Shown piece by piece: positions 16,638 to 25,106 of a stretch of DNA of 36,862 nt; positions within the stretch are counted from its first letter, which is position 1; each line of letters begins with the position of its first letter. A program made the position numbers and the translations under genes. The DNA comes from Microcaldota archaeon (GTDB taxonomy: Archaea; Micrarchaeota; Micrarchaeia; Anstonellales; Anstonellaceae): contig JAOAKE010000004.1 of the NCBI GenBank assembly GCA_026413805.1, positions 1-36,862 of the forward strand. Reading direction: 5' to 3'. Under the pieces are notes generated by a model. It was not told where the DNA came from. It ran no database searches and saw nothing but the letters and a program-made list of their open reading frames with translations.

Positions 16638-17411
16638 ATGAAACTCTTCATTGAATCTTGCCTTCGCGACTCTGCCCGGCTGATTGAAAAAATGAGGGCA
16701 AGGGGGCTGAAAATAACAGCCAAAAAGCGAAACGACATGGTAACCTCGGCAGACTTCGCATCGCAGGCGCTTATAGAGGCAAGGATTAGAAAGGAATTTC
16801 CAGGCGCACACATCCTGTCCGAAGAGGGCGACTTTAAGGCGGATCTTCTTGCAGACTCGCTGTTTGTGATAGACCCGATTGACGGCACGCACAATTTCAT
16901 ACAGGGAATACCGATTTACGGAGTTTCGCTTGCCCATTTTTCAGGCGGCAAGCCAACTGCCGGGGGGACAATCATCCCGCGCCAAAACATGCTTTTTTAT
17001 GCAGAGAAAGGGAAGCCTGCGCTGCTGAATGGAAAAAAGATTTCAGTTTCCAAGACTGCCAAGTTGGAAGACTTCTTTTTTTTGTGCGACAGCCGACTGC
17101 ACACCATCAAAGACCAAGGTTTTTTGAAGGCAGTAGTGGAGCTGGAGCGCCTCAGCCAGCACACTCGCTTTACAGGCTGTTCTGTGTTTGAGCTTGGCGC
17201 AGTTGCATGTGGCATGGTAGATGCGGGGCTGTACTTTAAGCTCAAGCCCTATGATTTTGCTGCAGGGGCGCTCATAGTGGAGCAGGCAGGCGGCAAAGTG
17301 ACAGATTTTGATGGAAAGCGCTGGAGCCTTTCCACAAAGCAGTTTGTTTTTTCAAACGGCAGGCAGCACCGCCAAATCGTTGAGTTCCTCCAATCAAACA
17401 AGGAAAGTTAG
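16638..17411 (+). CDS. Inositol monophosphatase family phosphatase
   Basis: 'DMVTSADFASQALIEARI', 'GAHILSEEGDF', 'LFVIDPIDGTHNFIQGIPIYGVSLA', 'PYDFAAGALIVEQAGGKVTD'. Confidence 0.93.
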   Translation: MKLFIESCLRDSARLIEKMRARGLKITAKKRNDMVTSADFASQALIEARIRKEFPGAHILSEEGDFKADLLADSLFVIDPIDGTHNFIQGIPIYGVSLAHFSGGKPTAGGTIIPRQNMLFYAEKGKPALLNGKKISVSKTAKLEDFFFLCDSRLHTIKDQGFLKAVVELERLSQHTRFTGCSVFELGAVACGMVDAGLYFKLKPYDFAAGALIVEQAGGKVTDFDGKRWSLSTKQFVFSNGRQHRQIVEFLQSNKES

Positions 17412-18065
17412 CTATTTATCTGCAGGCTCCTCCTTTGCCCAAAACCTGCTTTCAGCCAAAGAGGCAACTGCAAGGAAGAAGACCGAGGCAAATAGCAAGG
17501 CAGATGCAAATGCAATGGCAAAAACCGCCAGCTGGACTGCGCCGATGCCTTTTTTCAGCGCCCCCCTTGCCTCTTCAAGAGCCGCCTTGGCCTCTGATGC
17601 CTTGCTGGCGCTTTTCATTATAGCTTCTGAAGTTTTCCCAAAAGAAGAGGCTGATTGGTTTAGCGAGAGGCTTGCTGCTGAAAAAGAAGAGGAAGCGTTC
17701 TTGAGGCTGCCTGCTGCTTCTTGGATTCGCTTGTCCAGTGAAAAGGGCGGAACTGCAGAAATGCTCTCCAAGACCGAAGCAAGGGCACTGCTTGATTTTG
17801 AAAATTGCGCAAGGGCTATTGAGGCATTTTTAGTCCCTTCCTCAAGCCTTGCACTCCCGCTGCCTGCATCTGCGCTTGCCTTTTCAAGAAAAGCGGCTGT
17901 GCCAACTGCAGAGTCTAATTGCCGCTCAATTGCTGCAGAGGCATTTGAAAGCATAAAAAAAATCGCTGCTGCTGCCACTATTGACAAGACAAAGCCAGCG
18001 CAAGAGAGCAAGGCAGAAAGTGCAAACAAGGAAGCCCGCGCTTTCTTGATTAAATCCTCATCCAT
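17412..18065 (-). CDS. Coiled-coil protein with N- and C-terminal TM helices, Ala/Ser-rich
   Basis: TM 'LFALSALLSCAGFVLSIVAAAAIFFML', long heptad-like Ala/Ser stretch, second TM near the C-terminus. Confidence 0.6.
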   Translation of the reverse strand: MDEDLIKKARASLFALSALLSCAGFVLSIVAAAAIFFMLSNASAAIERQLDSAVGTAAFLEKASADAGSGSARLEEGTKNASIALAQFSKSSSALASVLESISAVPPFSLDKRIQEAAGSLKNASSSFSAASLSLNQSASSFGKTSEAIMKSASKASEAKAALEEARGALKKGIGAVQLAVFAIAFASALLFASVFFLAVASLAESRFWAKEEPADK

Positions 18066-18076
18066 CTGCTTTCCCC

Positions 18077-20116
18077 CTAATCATCCTTCCATATTTTGAC
18101 TTGCCCTTCTTCGCCGCTGCCTTCATCTTCTTCAGTGGCTCCCCTGTTTTTTCTCCTCTTGCGTGCGTAGAGGTGCAGCGCAAAGGCAGCGGCAATGATT
18201 CCTGTAAGGCCAACCATGACCAATATGGCTGAGACTGCAACTGACAATGACTGCGCCTCAGCCATCTTTATCCGGGCTGATGAAATTGCCTCGAGGGCCA
18301 TCTTGGATGCAGCCTCTGGCTCAGAATATGCAAGCTCCTCCGCATCGCCCATTTTTTTCTTTTCTTTTGAAAAGTCAGGCCGAATAAGGGGCGACTTTGA
18401 GGAGTAGTTGGCCAGCTCTTGCTTGAAGGCAGATATGTTTTTCAAAGCCTCTTCTATCGCAGGCACTATCTCCTCAAGTCTTTTTTCATAAGAGGAGATT
18501 TCAAGCTCTGCAATTCCAAGCGAGCGGTTTGCCCCCGCGTAATCTCCGCCTGCCATTGAAGAGTTTGCTGCCAAAAGGGCTTCCATCGCAGAGCTGAGGT
18601 TTATCCTCTGGCGGAACATGGCAGCCTTTCCTTCTAACTCGCCTGCACGCTTGTTAAGGAGCTCCATCCTTTGCTCTATCCATGAAGAAACCAGCGCAGT
18701 GTCAGTTGCGTTTTTGGCAGCCTGCTCTTTCTGTGCAGCCGAAATGTATTTTTCTGCCATGCTTGAAAGGGAAGGCAAAAGGCCTATTGCTTCGCTGTAA
18801 TACTTGCTTTCAGCCTTGTTTTTGATTTCTGCAGCCAGCCTGTCAAATTCTGGCAGCTGCCCCAAAAGGCCCGCAGAAAGGTTTTTTCGGCGGTAAGGCT
18901 CTACTTTTTCCTGCTCCGCCTTTACCATCTGCTTTATTTTTACCTCTATCTTCTGGGAAAGGTTAAGCTTTGCCTCGTTTGCAGATTCAATTGCCTTGCT
19001 TGCAAGCCTTTCGGCAGCAGAAAAGGCAAATCGCGAATACTCTTCTTTAGCTGCAACCACATGTGCTGCAAGGTAGCTGTAGTCCTCCACAGTCATGTTG
19101 AGCTTCAAAGCCAGCTGCTGCATGCTATAAAGCTTTTTTACCGAATCATTTGCTTGCGAAATCAGGGCCAATACCTCTTTTTTTCCCTCAACCTCTTTGA
19201 TTTGGTAAACCAGCACCTTTTTTGCTTGAGGGTCTGCCAAGTAGAGCTTTCCATCATATATTGAAAGGTCCTCTGGCTCAGAGAGGTTGCCGCCAGAAAC
19301 GTTTGAATCAAGCACATCTGCCAAATAGCCCTCCAAAGTGAAAACAAGCACCTTTTTAGCGTAAGCATCTGCCACATAAATAAAATCATTGTATATTGCC
19401 ATCCCCCGAGGAGACGACAGCCCTCCTTCCCCTCCCCCAATTGAGTAAAGGAAGGTGAAATTCCTGCTGTAGGCATATATTGCTTTTTTGCCCCGGTCTA
19501 GCACAAACACCTTGTCCTTGTAAATCTCAACGTCTGCTGGCATGTTCAGAAAGCCATCTGAAGGCCCTCTTTCGACCGCAATCCTTTCAAAGGTGCGAGT
19601 CTCTTTTGAATAAACATACAGCCGCCCATTTTCCATGTCAGTAATGTAGGCGTGTTCATTGTCAAAAGCAATTGCAGAGGGCCGTTTTAGGTTGGAAGAC
19701 TCCTTGCGGTTCCACAGCTCTATGGCCCGCCCCTCCCCGGGGTAAAAGCGTATGATGGTGCTGACGCCGTCTGCGATATAAACGCTCCCATTGTAGTAAG
19801 TCATTTTATGGGGGCTTTCAAGCTGGACATATTCTGCGCTGTTTTTCAAGAACAATTTGCGCGGGCTGGCATTTTCACTTTCGTTGTAGTAGCCGCTTGA
19901 GTTGAAGATGTAAAACGCATTGGTGAGGTCGTCTGCTACATATAATTTGCCTCCAGCCGCAAGAACGCTGCTTGGGTGCCTAAACAAATACGTCTCGTCA
20001 GTGTCTTCAAAATTCGTCCCATTGAAATACCCAAGGTAGCTAAATCCTGCGAATATGCTGCTTGAAAAAACAAGAAGCAATGCCAGTAGCCTGCAATATC
20101 GCACTTGCTTCACCAA
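18077..20116 (-). CDS. Secreted NHL-repeat beta-propeller with C-terminal coiled coil and TM anchor
   Basis: Repeated 'LSSPRGMAIYNDFIYVADAYAKKVLVFTLEG'-type units, signal-like N-terminus, terminal TM followed by 'YARKRRKNRG'. Confidence 0.8.
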   Translation of the reverse strand: MVKQVRYCRLLALLLVFSSSIFAGFSYLGYFNGTNFEDTDETYLFRHPSSVLAAGGKLYVADDLTNAFYIFNSSGYYNESENASPRKLFLKNSAEYVQLESPHKMTYYNGSVYIADGVSTIIRFYPGEGRAIELWNRKESSNLKRPSAIAFDNEHAYITDMENGRLYVYSKETRTFERIAVERGPSDGFLNMPADVEIYKDKVFVLDRGKKAIYAYSRNFTFLYSIGGGEGGLSSPRGMAIYNDFIYVADAYAKKVLVFTLEGYLADVLDSNVSGGNLSEPEDLSIYDGKLYLADPQAKKVLVYQIKEVEGKKEVLALISQANDSVKKLYSMQQLALKLNMTVEDYSYLAAHVVAAKEEYSRFAFSAAERLASKAIESANEAKLNLSQKIEVKIKQMVKAEQEKVEPYRRKNLSAGLLGQLPEFDRLAAEIKNKAESKYYSEAIGLLPSLSSMAEKYISAAQKEQAAKNATDTALVSSWIEQRMELLNKRAGELEGKAAMFRQRINLSSAMEALLAANSSMAGGDYAGANRSLGIAELEISSYEKRLEEIVPAIEEALKNISAFKQELANYSSKSPLIRPDFSKEKKKMGDAEELAYSEPEAASKMALEAISSARIKMAEAQSLSVAVSAILVMVGLTGIIAAAFALHLYARKRRKNRGATEEDEGSGEEGQVKIWKDD

Positions 20117-20323
20117 AAGGCTTTGGAGCAGTTAATTAAAAAGAGTTCTGATTTTGCAAGCCCTGTCTTGTGCCTCAAGCCAGCTACACAATGTAATTTT
20201 TAGTTATTAAATAGTTAAAATATTGCGAATTTAGTATTTATAAAACAAAAAAATGCTTTTTTCAGCCAAAAAATTACGAATTATTTATAAACCCTTCGCA
20301 CAACAGCCATAGCGGTGAGATAA

Positions 20324-20695
20324 ATGCATGCACAAAATAAATTCCCGAATAGGGCAAACCCACAGCCTGCAAACCAGGCAACCCAAAGGAGCACAAGGGC
20401 TTTCGAAGGAAGAAGCATTCATGAGGTATTTGGCGGCATTGTAGGGAAGGGCAACCCAAATAGCAACAGCATCAGCTTAAACCAACTTGCACATGTTTTA
20501 AATGAAAGGCAAAATATGCTGAATAATAACAGGAATAATAATGACTGGAACATTGCATACGAAATAGCGGGGCAACTTAAGAACCCACCTAATGGCCCGT
20601 TCCAAGATCTAGTTTTTCGCGTAATCCAAATAGCAGTGGAAAAAGGCATCCTGCCCAAAAACCCAAACCCGAATGACTTTGGAGGGCCAATCTAG
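20324..20695 (+). CDS. Hypothetical Asn/Gln-rich small protein
   Basis: 123-aa ORF preceded by an AT-rich promoter-like region with TTTATAAA motifs; no recognised family. Confidence 0.5.
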   Translation: MHAQNKFPNRANPQPANQATQRSTRAFEGRSIHEVFGGIVGKGNPNSNSISLNQLAHVLNERQNMLNNNRNNNDWNIAYEIAGQLKNPPNGPFQDLVFRVIQIAVEKGILPKNPNPNDFGGPI

Positions 20696-20709
20696 CCAAG
20701 CCTTGCCTT

Positions 20710-21135
20710 TCACTTCCATTTTTTCATTATTATGCTTGTCTTTGTTTTTCTTATTTCCTCAAGGGCGCGCAGTTCATCCACTCGCCTGTTGAGAGATTCC
20801 ATGTCAGCGGCAGAAAGAAGGATGGCGAAGTCCATCTCCCCTGAAACCTCCCAGATGCCCATTACTCCTTCTTCCTTTTCAAGTGCCTTTGCCACCTTCT
20901 CCGAAGAGGCATGCGGCGAAGTAGATAGAAAGACAAGGGCATTCACAGTGTCTTTTTCATCAACTTCAATGGTAAAGCGCCTTATTATCCCGCGCGCGAC
21001 TAAGTTGGAAACGCGCCTCCTTGCGGCAGGCTCAGAAAGCCCAACCTTTTTGCCCAGCTTTTGGTTGGGGATGTCTGCGTTTTCGCGCAGGATTTGAAGT
21101 ATTTTTTTATCAATTTCGTCAATTTTCCACGCCAT
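20710..21135 (-). CDS. Lrp/AsnC family transcriptional regulator
   Basis: 'KIDEIDKKILQILRENADIPNQKLGKKVGLSEPAARRRVSNLVARGII' HTH and an AsnC-type C-terminal domain. Confidence 0.93.
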   Translation of the reverse strand: MAWKIDEIDKKILQILRENADIPNQKLGKKVGLSEPAARRRVSNLVARGIIRRFTIEVDEKDTVNALVFLSTSPHASSEKVAKALEKEEGVMGIWEVSGEMDFAILLSAADMESLNRRVDELRALEEIRKTKTSIIMKKWK

Positions 21136-21231
21136 GTTGCTCTTCTGCCTCTGCAATTAATATAAGGCTATCTCAAAGTAAATTAATCAAAGCGGACGTA
21201 GTATAACCTGGCTAGTATCTTGGCCTTCCAT

Positions 21232-21250
21232 AGGGAAACCCCCCGGCAAT
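21232..21250 (+). repeat. Direct repeat copy 1 AGGGAAACCCCCCGGCAAT
   Basis: 19-nt perfect match to 21302-21320. Confidence 0.95.
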
Positions 21251-21301
21251 CCCTTGGTGGTTTCCTCTACCTTCCCCACAGGTTGCAAGAAGGTAGGATA
21301 A

Positions 21302-21320
21302 AGGGAAACCCCCCGGCAAT
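21302..21320 (+). repeat. Direct repeat copy 2 AGGGAAACCCCCCGGCAAT
   Basis: 19-nt perfect match to 21232-21250. Confidence 0.95.
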
Positions 21321-21369
21321 TTGGGGCGGTTTTCCGCAAGCAGAAGAAAGTCAAAGGTCCGGGTTCAAA

Positions 21370-21420
21370 AACCAGCCATTCCTGCAATTTTGCAAGCAGG
21401 CTTGGAATTGGCCCTGAAAA
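21370..21420 (+). other. tRNA-Gly(TCC) intron 2, T-loop 59/60, 51 nt
   Basis: BHB: outer CCGGG/CCCGG, central TTCA/TGAA, bulges AA|A and AA|T, intron helix GCCATTCC/GGAATTGGC with one bulged nt. Confidence 0.85.
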
Positions 21421-21599
21421 TCCCGGCGTCCGCATTTCTTTTTCATGCGCCTGGCGTTTGAAGTGGAGCCCCTGCATTCTTTCTTGTTCATTCTCCCCGA
21501 GAAAGCGCACTAATTTTAAACTATAGCCGCGTTTTAGTGGTGGTCGGGAGGCAGGATTTTTCCAATTTAGCCTAAGGGCTTTGGGCAAAAGGTGGTAAG

Positions 21600-22919
21600 A
21601 TGGCAGTTTCGCCTTTGGAAGGCAGATACAAAACAGAAATGAACGAGCTTTTTGATGAAGAGGCAAAGCTTGCCTCTCGGCTTGAGGTAGAAGTAGCGCT
21701 GGCATATGCGCACGCCGAGCTTAAAAACATCCCTGTGGAAGCTGCCGAAGAAATAGCCTCTGCGGCAAAAAAGGTGAGCTTAAAGCGGGTAGATGAAATT
21801 GAGGCTGAAATCCACCACGACCTAATGGCGATGGTGAAGGCTCTTTCAGAGAACTGCAAAAAATACGGCGGCTATGTCCATTATGGGGCAACATCATACG
21901 ACATTGAGGATACTGCGACTGCCCTGCTTTTAAAGCGGGCCCTCGGGCTGGTAAGAAAGCGCCTGTTGGAGACACAAGGCATACTCAAAAGGCATGCGCA
22001 GCAGCACAAGGAGACAGTCTGCATAGCGCGGACACACGGCCAGCACGCAGTCCCTACAACCTACGGAATGAAGTTTGCCCTGTGGTTTGCAGAAATCGGC
22101 CGCCACCTTGAGCGGCTTGAGCAGGCAGAAAAAACAATTTCAGTCGGCAAGATGTCAGGCGCAGCAGGCACCATGGCAACCTTCCAAGGCAAAGGCACGA
22201 AAATCCAAGGCCTTGTCATGAAGAGGCTTGGGCTTGAGCCAGCGCCAATCACCAACCAAGTAATACAGCGCGACAGGCACGCGCAGGTTCTTTTTGCCCT
22301 AGCCCTGATAGCCTCCACCCTTGAAAAGATAGCAAAAGAAATCCGCAATTTGCAGCGCACAGAGATAATGGAAGTGGCAGAGCCATTTGCCTCAAAGCAG
22401 GTCGGCTCCTCTACCATGCCGCAGAAGCGCAACCCTCACAAGTCCGAAAGGGTATGCTCCCTTGCGCGCCTTGTAAGGGCAAACGTAGCAGTTGCACTTG
22501 AAAACATAGCGCTTGAGCACGAGCGGGACCTGACCAATTCAGCAAACGAGCGGTTTATCTTTGCCCAGAGCTTCATCCTGACAGATTACATGCTGAAAGA
22601 GACAAACAAAATACTCTCGGGATTGGAATTTTTCCCCGAAAACATCGCGCGCAACTTGGAGCTGACAGGCGGCGCAGTCATGGCTGAAAAGATAATGATT
22701 GAGCTTACCGAGCGCGGGATGGGGAGGCAGGAGGCCCACGAGCTTATGCGAAGGTGCAGCCTGGAGGCCTTCAAAAACAAGAAAAAGCTCATTGAAGTGC
22801 TAAAAGAGCAAGAAGAGGTCCGGAAATTCATCCCAGTTGGCGAGCTTGAAAAGATGTTTAACCCGCGAAACTACATAGGCGAGGCAGTGCAGATAGTGGA
22901 GCGGGTTGTCGGAAAGTAA
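21600..22919 (+). CDS. purB: Adenylosuccinate lyase
   Basis: 'SPLEGRYKTEMNELFDEEAKLASRLEVEVALA', 'YVHYGATSYDIEDTATALLLKRAL', signature 'GSSTMPQKRNPHKSE'. Confidence 0.97.
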   Translation: MAVSPLEGRYKTEMNELFDEEAKLASRLEVEVALAYAHAELKNIPVEAAEEIASAAKKVSLKRVDEIEAEIHHDLMAMVKALSENCKKYGGYVHYGATSYDIEDTATALLLKRALGLVRKRLLETQGILKRHAQQHKETVCIARTHGQHAVPTTYGMKFALWFAEIGRHLERLEQAEKTISVGKMSGAAGTMATFQGKGTKIQGLVMKRLGLEPAPITNQVIQRDRHAQVLFALALIASTLEKIAKEIRNLQRTEIMEVAEPFASKQVGSSTMPQKRNPHKSERVCSLARLVRANVAVALENIALEHERDLTNSANERFIFAQSFILTDYMLKETNKILSGLEFFPENIARNLELTGGAVMAEKIMIELTERGMGRQEAHELMRRCSLEAFKNKKKLIEVLKEQEEVRKFIPVGELEKMFNPRNYIGEAVQIVERVVGK

Positions 22920-22941
22920 AAAGGCAAAGGAGGAATAATGT

Positions 22942-24186
22942 ATGAACAGGCTAAACTCAACTGACCCGGACATTTACCACTTCATAAAAATGGAGCTTCA
23001 GCGCCAGAGGGATGGGCTGGAGCTGATTCCATCTGAGAATTTCTGCTCGCTTGCCGTGATGGAGGCGCAGGGGAGCGTGCTTACAAACAAATACTCTGAA
23101 GGCTACCCAGGCAAGCGCTACTATGGAGGCAACCAGTTTGTTGATGAGTGCGAGCGGCTTGCCATTGAGCGCGCAAAGCAGCTTTTTCACGCCGACCATG
23201 CCAATGTCCAGCCGCATGCAGGCTCTCAGGCAAACATGGCAGTCTATTTTGCCCTTCTCCAGCCAGGGGACAAGATAATGGGGCTGAACCTTTCCCATGG
23301 CGGGCACCTGACCCATGGCTCGCCTGTCAATTTCTCAGGGAAGGTCTACAAGATAATCCCATACAACGTCCATCCACAGACCCACCTTCTTGATTACGAC
23401 GCAATTGAAAAGCAGGCAAAAGAAGAGAAGCCGCAGCTTATTGTAGCTGGCTTCACCGCCTACCCGCGCCAGGTCGATTTCAAGAGATTTGCAGAAATTG
23501 CAGAAGCCTCAGACTCCTATTTGATGGTGGATATGGCGCACATCGCAGGCCTTATTGCAGGAGGCCAGCACCCCCACCCATTCCCTCATGCAGATGTAGT
23601 TACAACTACCACCCACAAGACACTTCGCGGGCCGCGGGGTGCGATGATTCTTTGCAAAGAGGAATATGCACAGCTTATTGACAAGGCAGTGTTTCCTGGG
23701 CTTCAGGGCGGGCCATTTGACCATGCAATTGCCGCCAAGGCAGTCTGCCTCAAAGAGGCAATGCAGCCTGAATTTTCAGATTATGCCCGCCGGATAGTTG
23801 AAAATGCCCGTGCCCTTGCAGATTCCCTCATTGAAGAGGGAATGACGCTGATTTCAGGAGGGACAGACACCCACCTTTTGCTTGTTGACTTGAGGAACAT
23901 GGGAATAACTGGGAAAGAGGCGCAGCTTGCACTGGAAGAGGCGAACATAACTGTGAATAAGAACACCATCCCATATGACCCCCAATCGCCATTTGTAACA
24001 AGCGGTATTCGCCTTGGCACTCCAGCCCTCACCACCCGCGGGATGGGGAAAAGCGAGATGCAGCAAATCGGAAAGATGATAAAGAAAGTGTGTGCCGCAC
24101 CTTCTGATGCTTCACTGAAGGCAAGGGTGCGAGAAGAAGTGCTGGAACTTACCAAGAGGTTCCCGCTTTATCCGGAGCTTGGTTAG
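22942..24186 (+). CDS. glyA: Serine hydroxymethyltransferase
   Basis: '[46 protein letters not shown]', '[22 protein letters not shown]'. Confidence 0.98.
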   Translation: MNRLNSTDPDIYHFIKMELQRQRDGLELIPSENFCSLAVMEAQGSVLTNKYSEGYPGKRYYGGNQFVDECERLAIERAKQLFHADHANVQPHAGSQANMAVYFALLQPGDKIMGLNLSHGGHLTHGSPVNFSGKVYKIIPYNVHPQTHLLDYDAIEKQAKEEKPQLIVAGFTAYPRQVDFKRFAEIAEASDSYLMVDMAHIAGLIAGGQHPHPFPHADVVTTTTHKTLRGPRGAMILCKEEYAQLIDKAVFPGLQGGPFDHAIAAKAVCLKEAMQPEFSDYARRIVENARALADSLIEEGMTLISGGTDTHLLLVDLRNMGITGKEAQLALEEANITVNKNTIPYDPQSPFVTSGIRLGTPALTTRGMGKSEMQQIGKMIKKVCAAPSDASLKARVREEVLELTKRFPLYPELG

Positions 24187-24260
24187 ATGGGGCCTACAAA
24201 CAAGCCAGAGCCAAGATGGGCAAAATGGACGCCAAAATAAAAAGGCAAAAAGGTGTTCTA

Positions 24261-25100
24261 ATGCCGCACGTAGTCAATGGCAATTCACTTGCCGATTCCA
24301 TACTGGAAAAGGCCAAGGGGCAAATTGCCTCATTTTCCCGCCCGCCATGCCTTGCAATAGTGATGGTGGGCAACAACCCTGCCTCGCAAGTCTATGTCCG
24401 CAGGAAAGAAGAGGCCTGCAAGAAGGTTGGGATAAAGACAAAAAACATCCACCTGCCTTCCTCTGCAACAGAGGGCGAGGTAATGGAGCAAATCCTTGCG
24501 CTCAACTCGGATTCATCAGTTGATGCCATACTTGTTCAGCTTCCCCTCCCGCCCCATATTGACGAAGAAAGGGTGCTTTGCCAAATATCCCCAAAAAAGG
24601 ATGTTGATGGCTTCCACCCAGAGAATTTTGGAAGGGCAGCCCTCGGCACAGGCCAGCTGCTTCCTTGCACGCCAAAAGGAGTCCTCCATATCCTAAAAGA
24701 AAGCAAGATAGGGTTGGCTGGAAAGCACGCAGTGATAGTGGGAAGAAGCCGAATAGTTGGAAAGCCGCTTGCCTTCCTTTTGCTAAATGAAGACTGCACA
24801 GTTACCATTTGCCACAGCAAGACCAAGAACCTAAAAGAAGTGGCGCGGCAGGCAGACATACTCTGCGTTGCTGTCGGCAAGCCGAGAACCATAACAGCAG
24901 AGATGGTAAAAGAAGGCGCAGCAGTCATTGACATCGGGATAAACCGGGAGGGCGAAAAGCTCGTAGGCGATGTAGATTTTGAAGGAGTAAAGGGCAAGGC
25001 ATCCATTATCACTCCTGTCCCAGGCGGGGTAGGGCCAATGACTGTTGCCATGCTGATTGAAAACACCCTATTGTGCTACAAGCTTCAAGGCGGAAAGTGA
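24261..25100 (+). CDS. folD: Methylenetetrahydrofolate dehydrogenase/cyclohydrolase
   Basis: 'AIVMVGNNPASQVYVRRKEEACKKVGI', 'LVQLPLPPHIDEERVL', 'PKKDVDGFHPENFG', 'VIVGRSRIVGKPLA', 'TPVPGGVGPMTVAMLIENT'. Confidence 0.97.
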   Translation: MPHVVNGNSLADSILEKAKGQIASFSRPPCLAIVMVGNNPASQVYVRRKEEACKKVGIKTKNIHLPSSATEGEVMEQILALNSDSSVDAILVQLPLPPHIDEERVLCQISPKKDVDGFHPENFGRAALGTGQLLPCTPKGVLHILKESKIGLAGKHAVIVGRSRIVGKPLAFLLLNEDCTVTICHSKTKNLKEVARQADILCVAVGKPRTITAEMVKEGAAVIDIGINREGEKLVGDVDFEGVKGKASIITPVPGGVGPMTVAMLIENTLLCYKLQGGK

Positions 25101-25106
25101 GGCACA

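Larger units (their letters stand above)
21231..21348 (+). other. tRNA-Gly(TCC) intron 1, anticodon loop 37/38, 118 nt
   Basis: BHB: outer TTGGC/GTCAA, central CTTC/GAAG (4 Watson-Crick pairs), bulges CA|T and AA|A. Confidence 0.82.
21192..21434 (+). tRNA. tRNA-Gly(TCC) with two introns (37/38 and 59/60)
   Basis: Hand-folded mature form GCGGACG-TA-GTAT-AACCTGGCTA-GTAT-C-TTGGC-CTTCCAA-GTCAA-AGGT-CCGGG-TTCAAAT-CCCGG-CGTCCGC-A. Confidence 0.9.

Noticed and set aside
21232-21320. Repeat pair as a mini CRISPR array
   Set aside because: Only two copies, both within a tRNA intron and part of hairpins; no cas genes.
21231-21348. tRNA-Gly(TCC) intron as a box C/D or H/ACA guide RNA
   Set aside because: No convincing RUGAUGA/CUGA pair or correctly placed ANANNA/ACA boxes by eye; left as a structured intron of unknown role.
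21435-21599. Glycine or THF riboswitch upstream of purB
   Set aside because: No recognisable aptamer core by eye; only a TATA-like TTTTAAACTATA and a GGTGG ribosome-binding-like site.
21187-21705. 172-aa minus-strand ORF and 21220..21417 plus-strand ORF
   Set aside because: Both overlap the dual-intron tRNA-Gly(TCC) precursor and the purB leader; low-complexity Pro/Leu/Arg composition typical of spurious frames.
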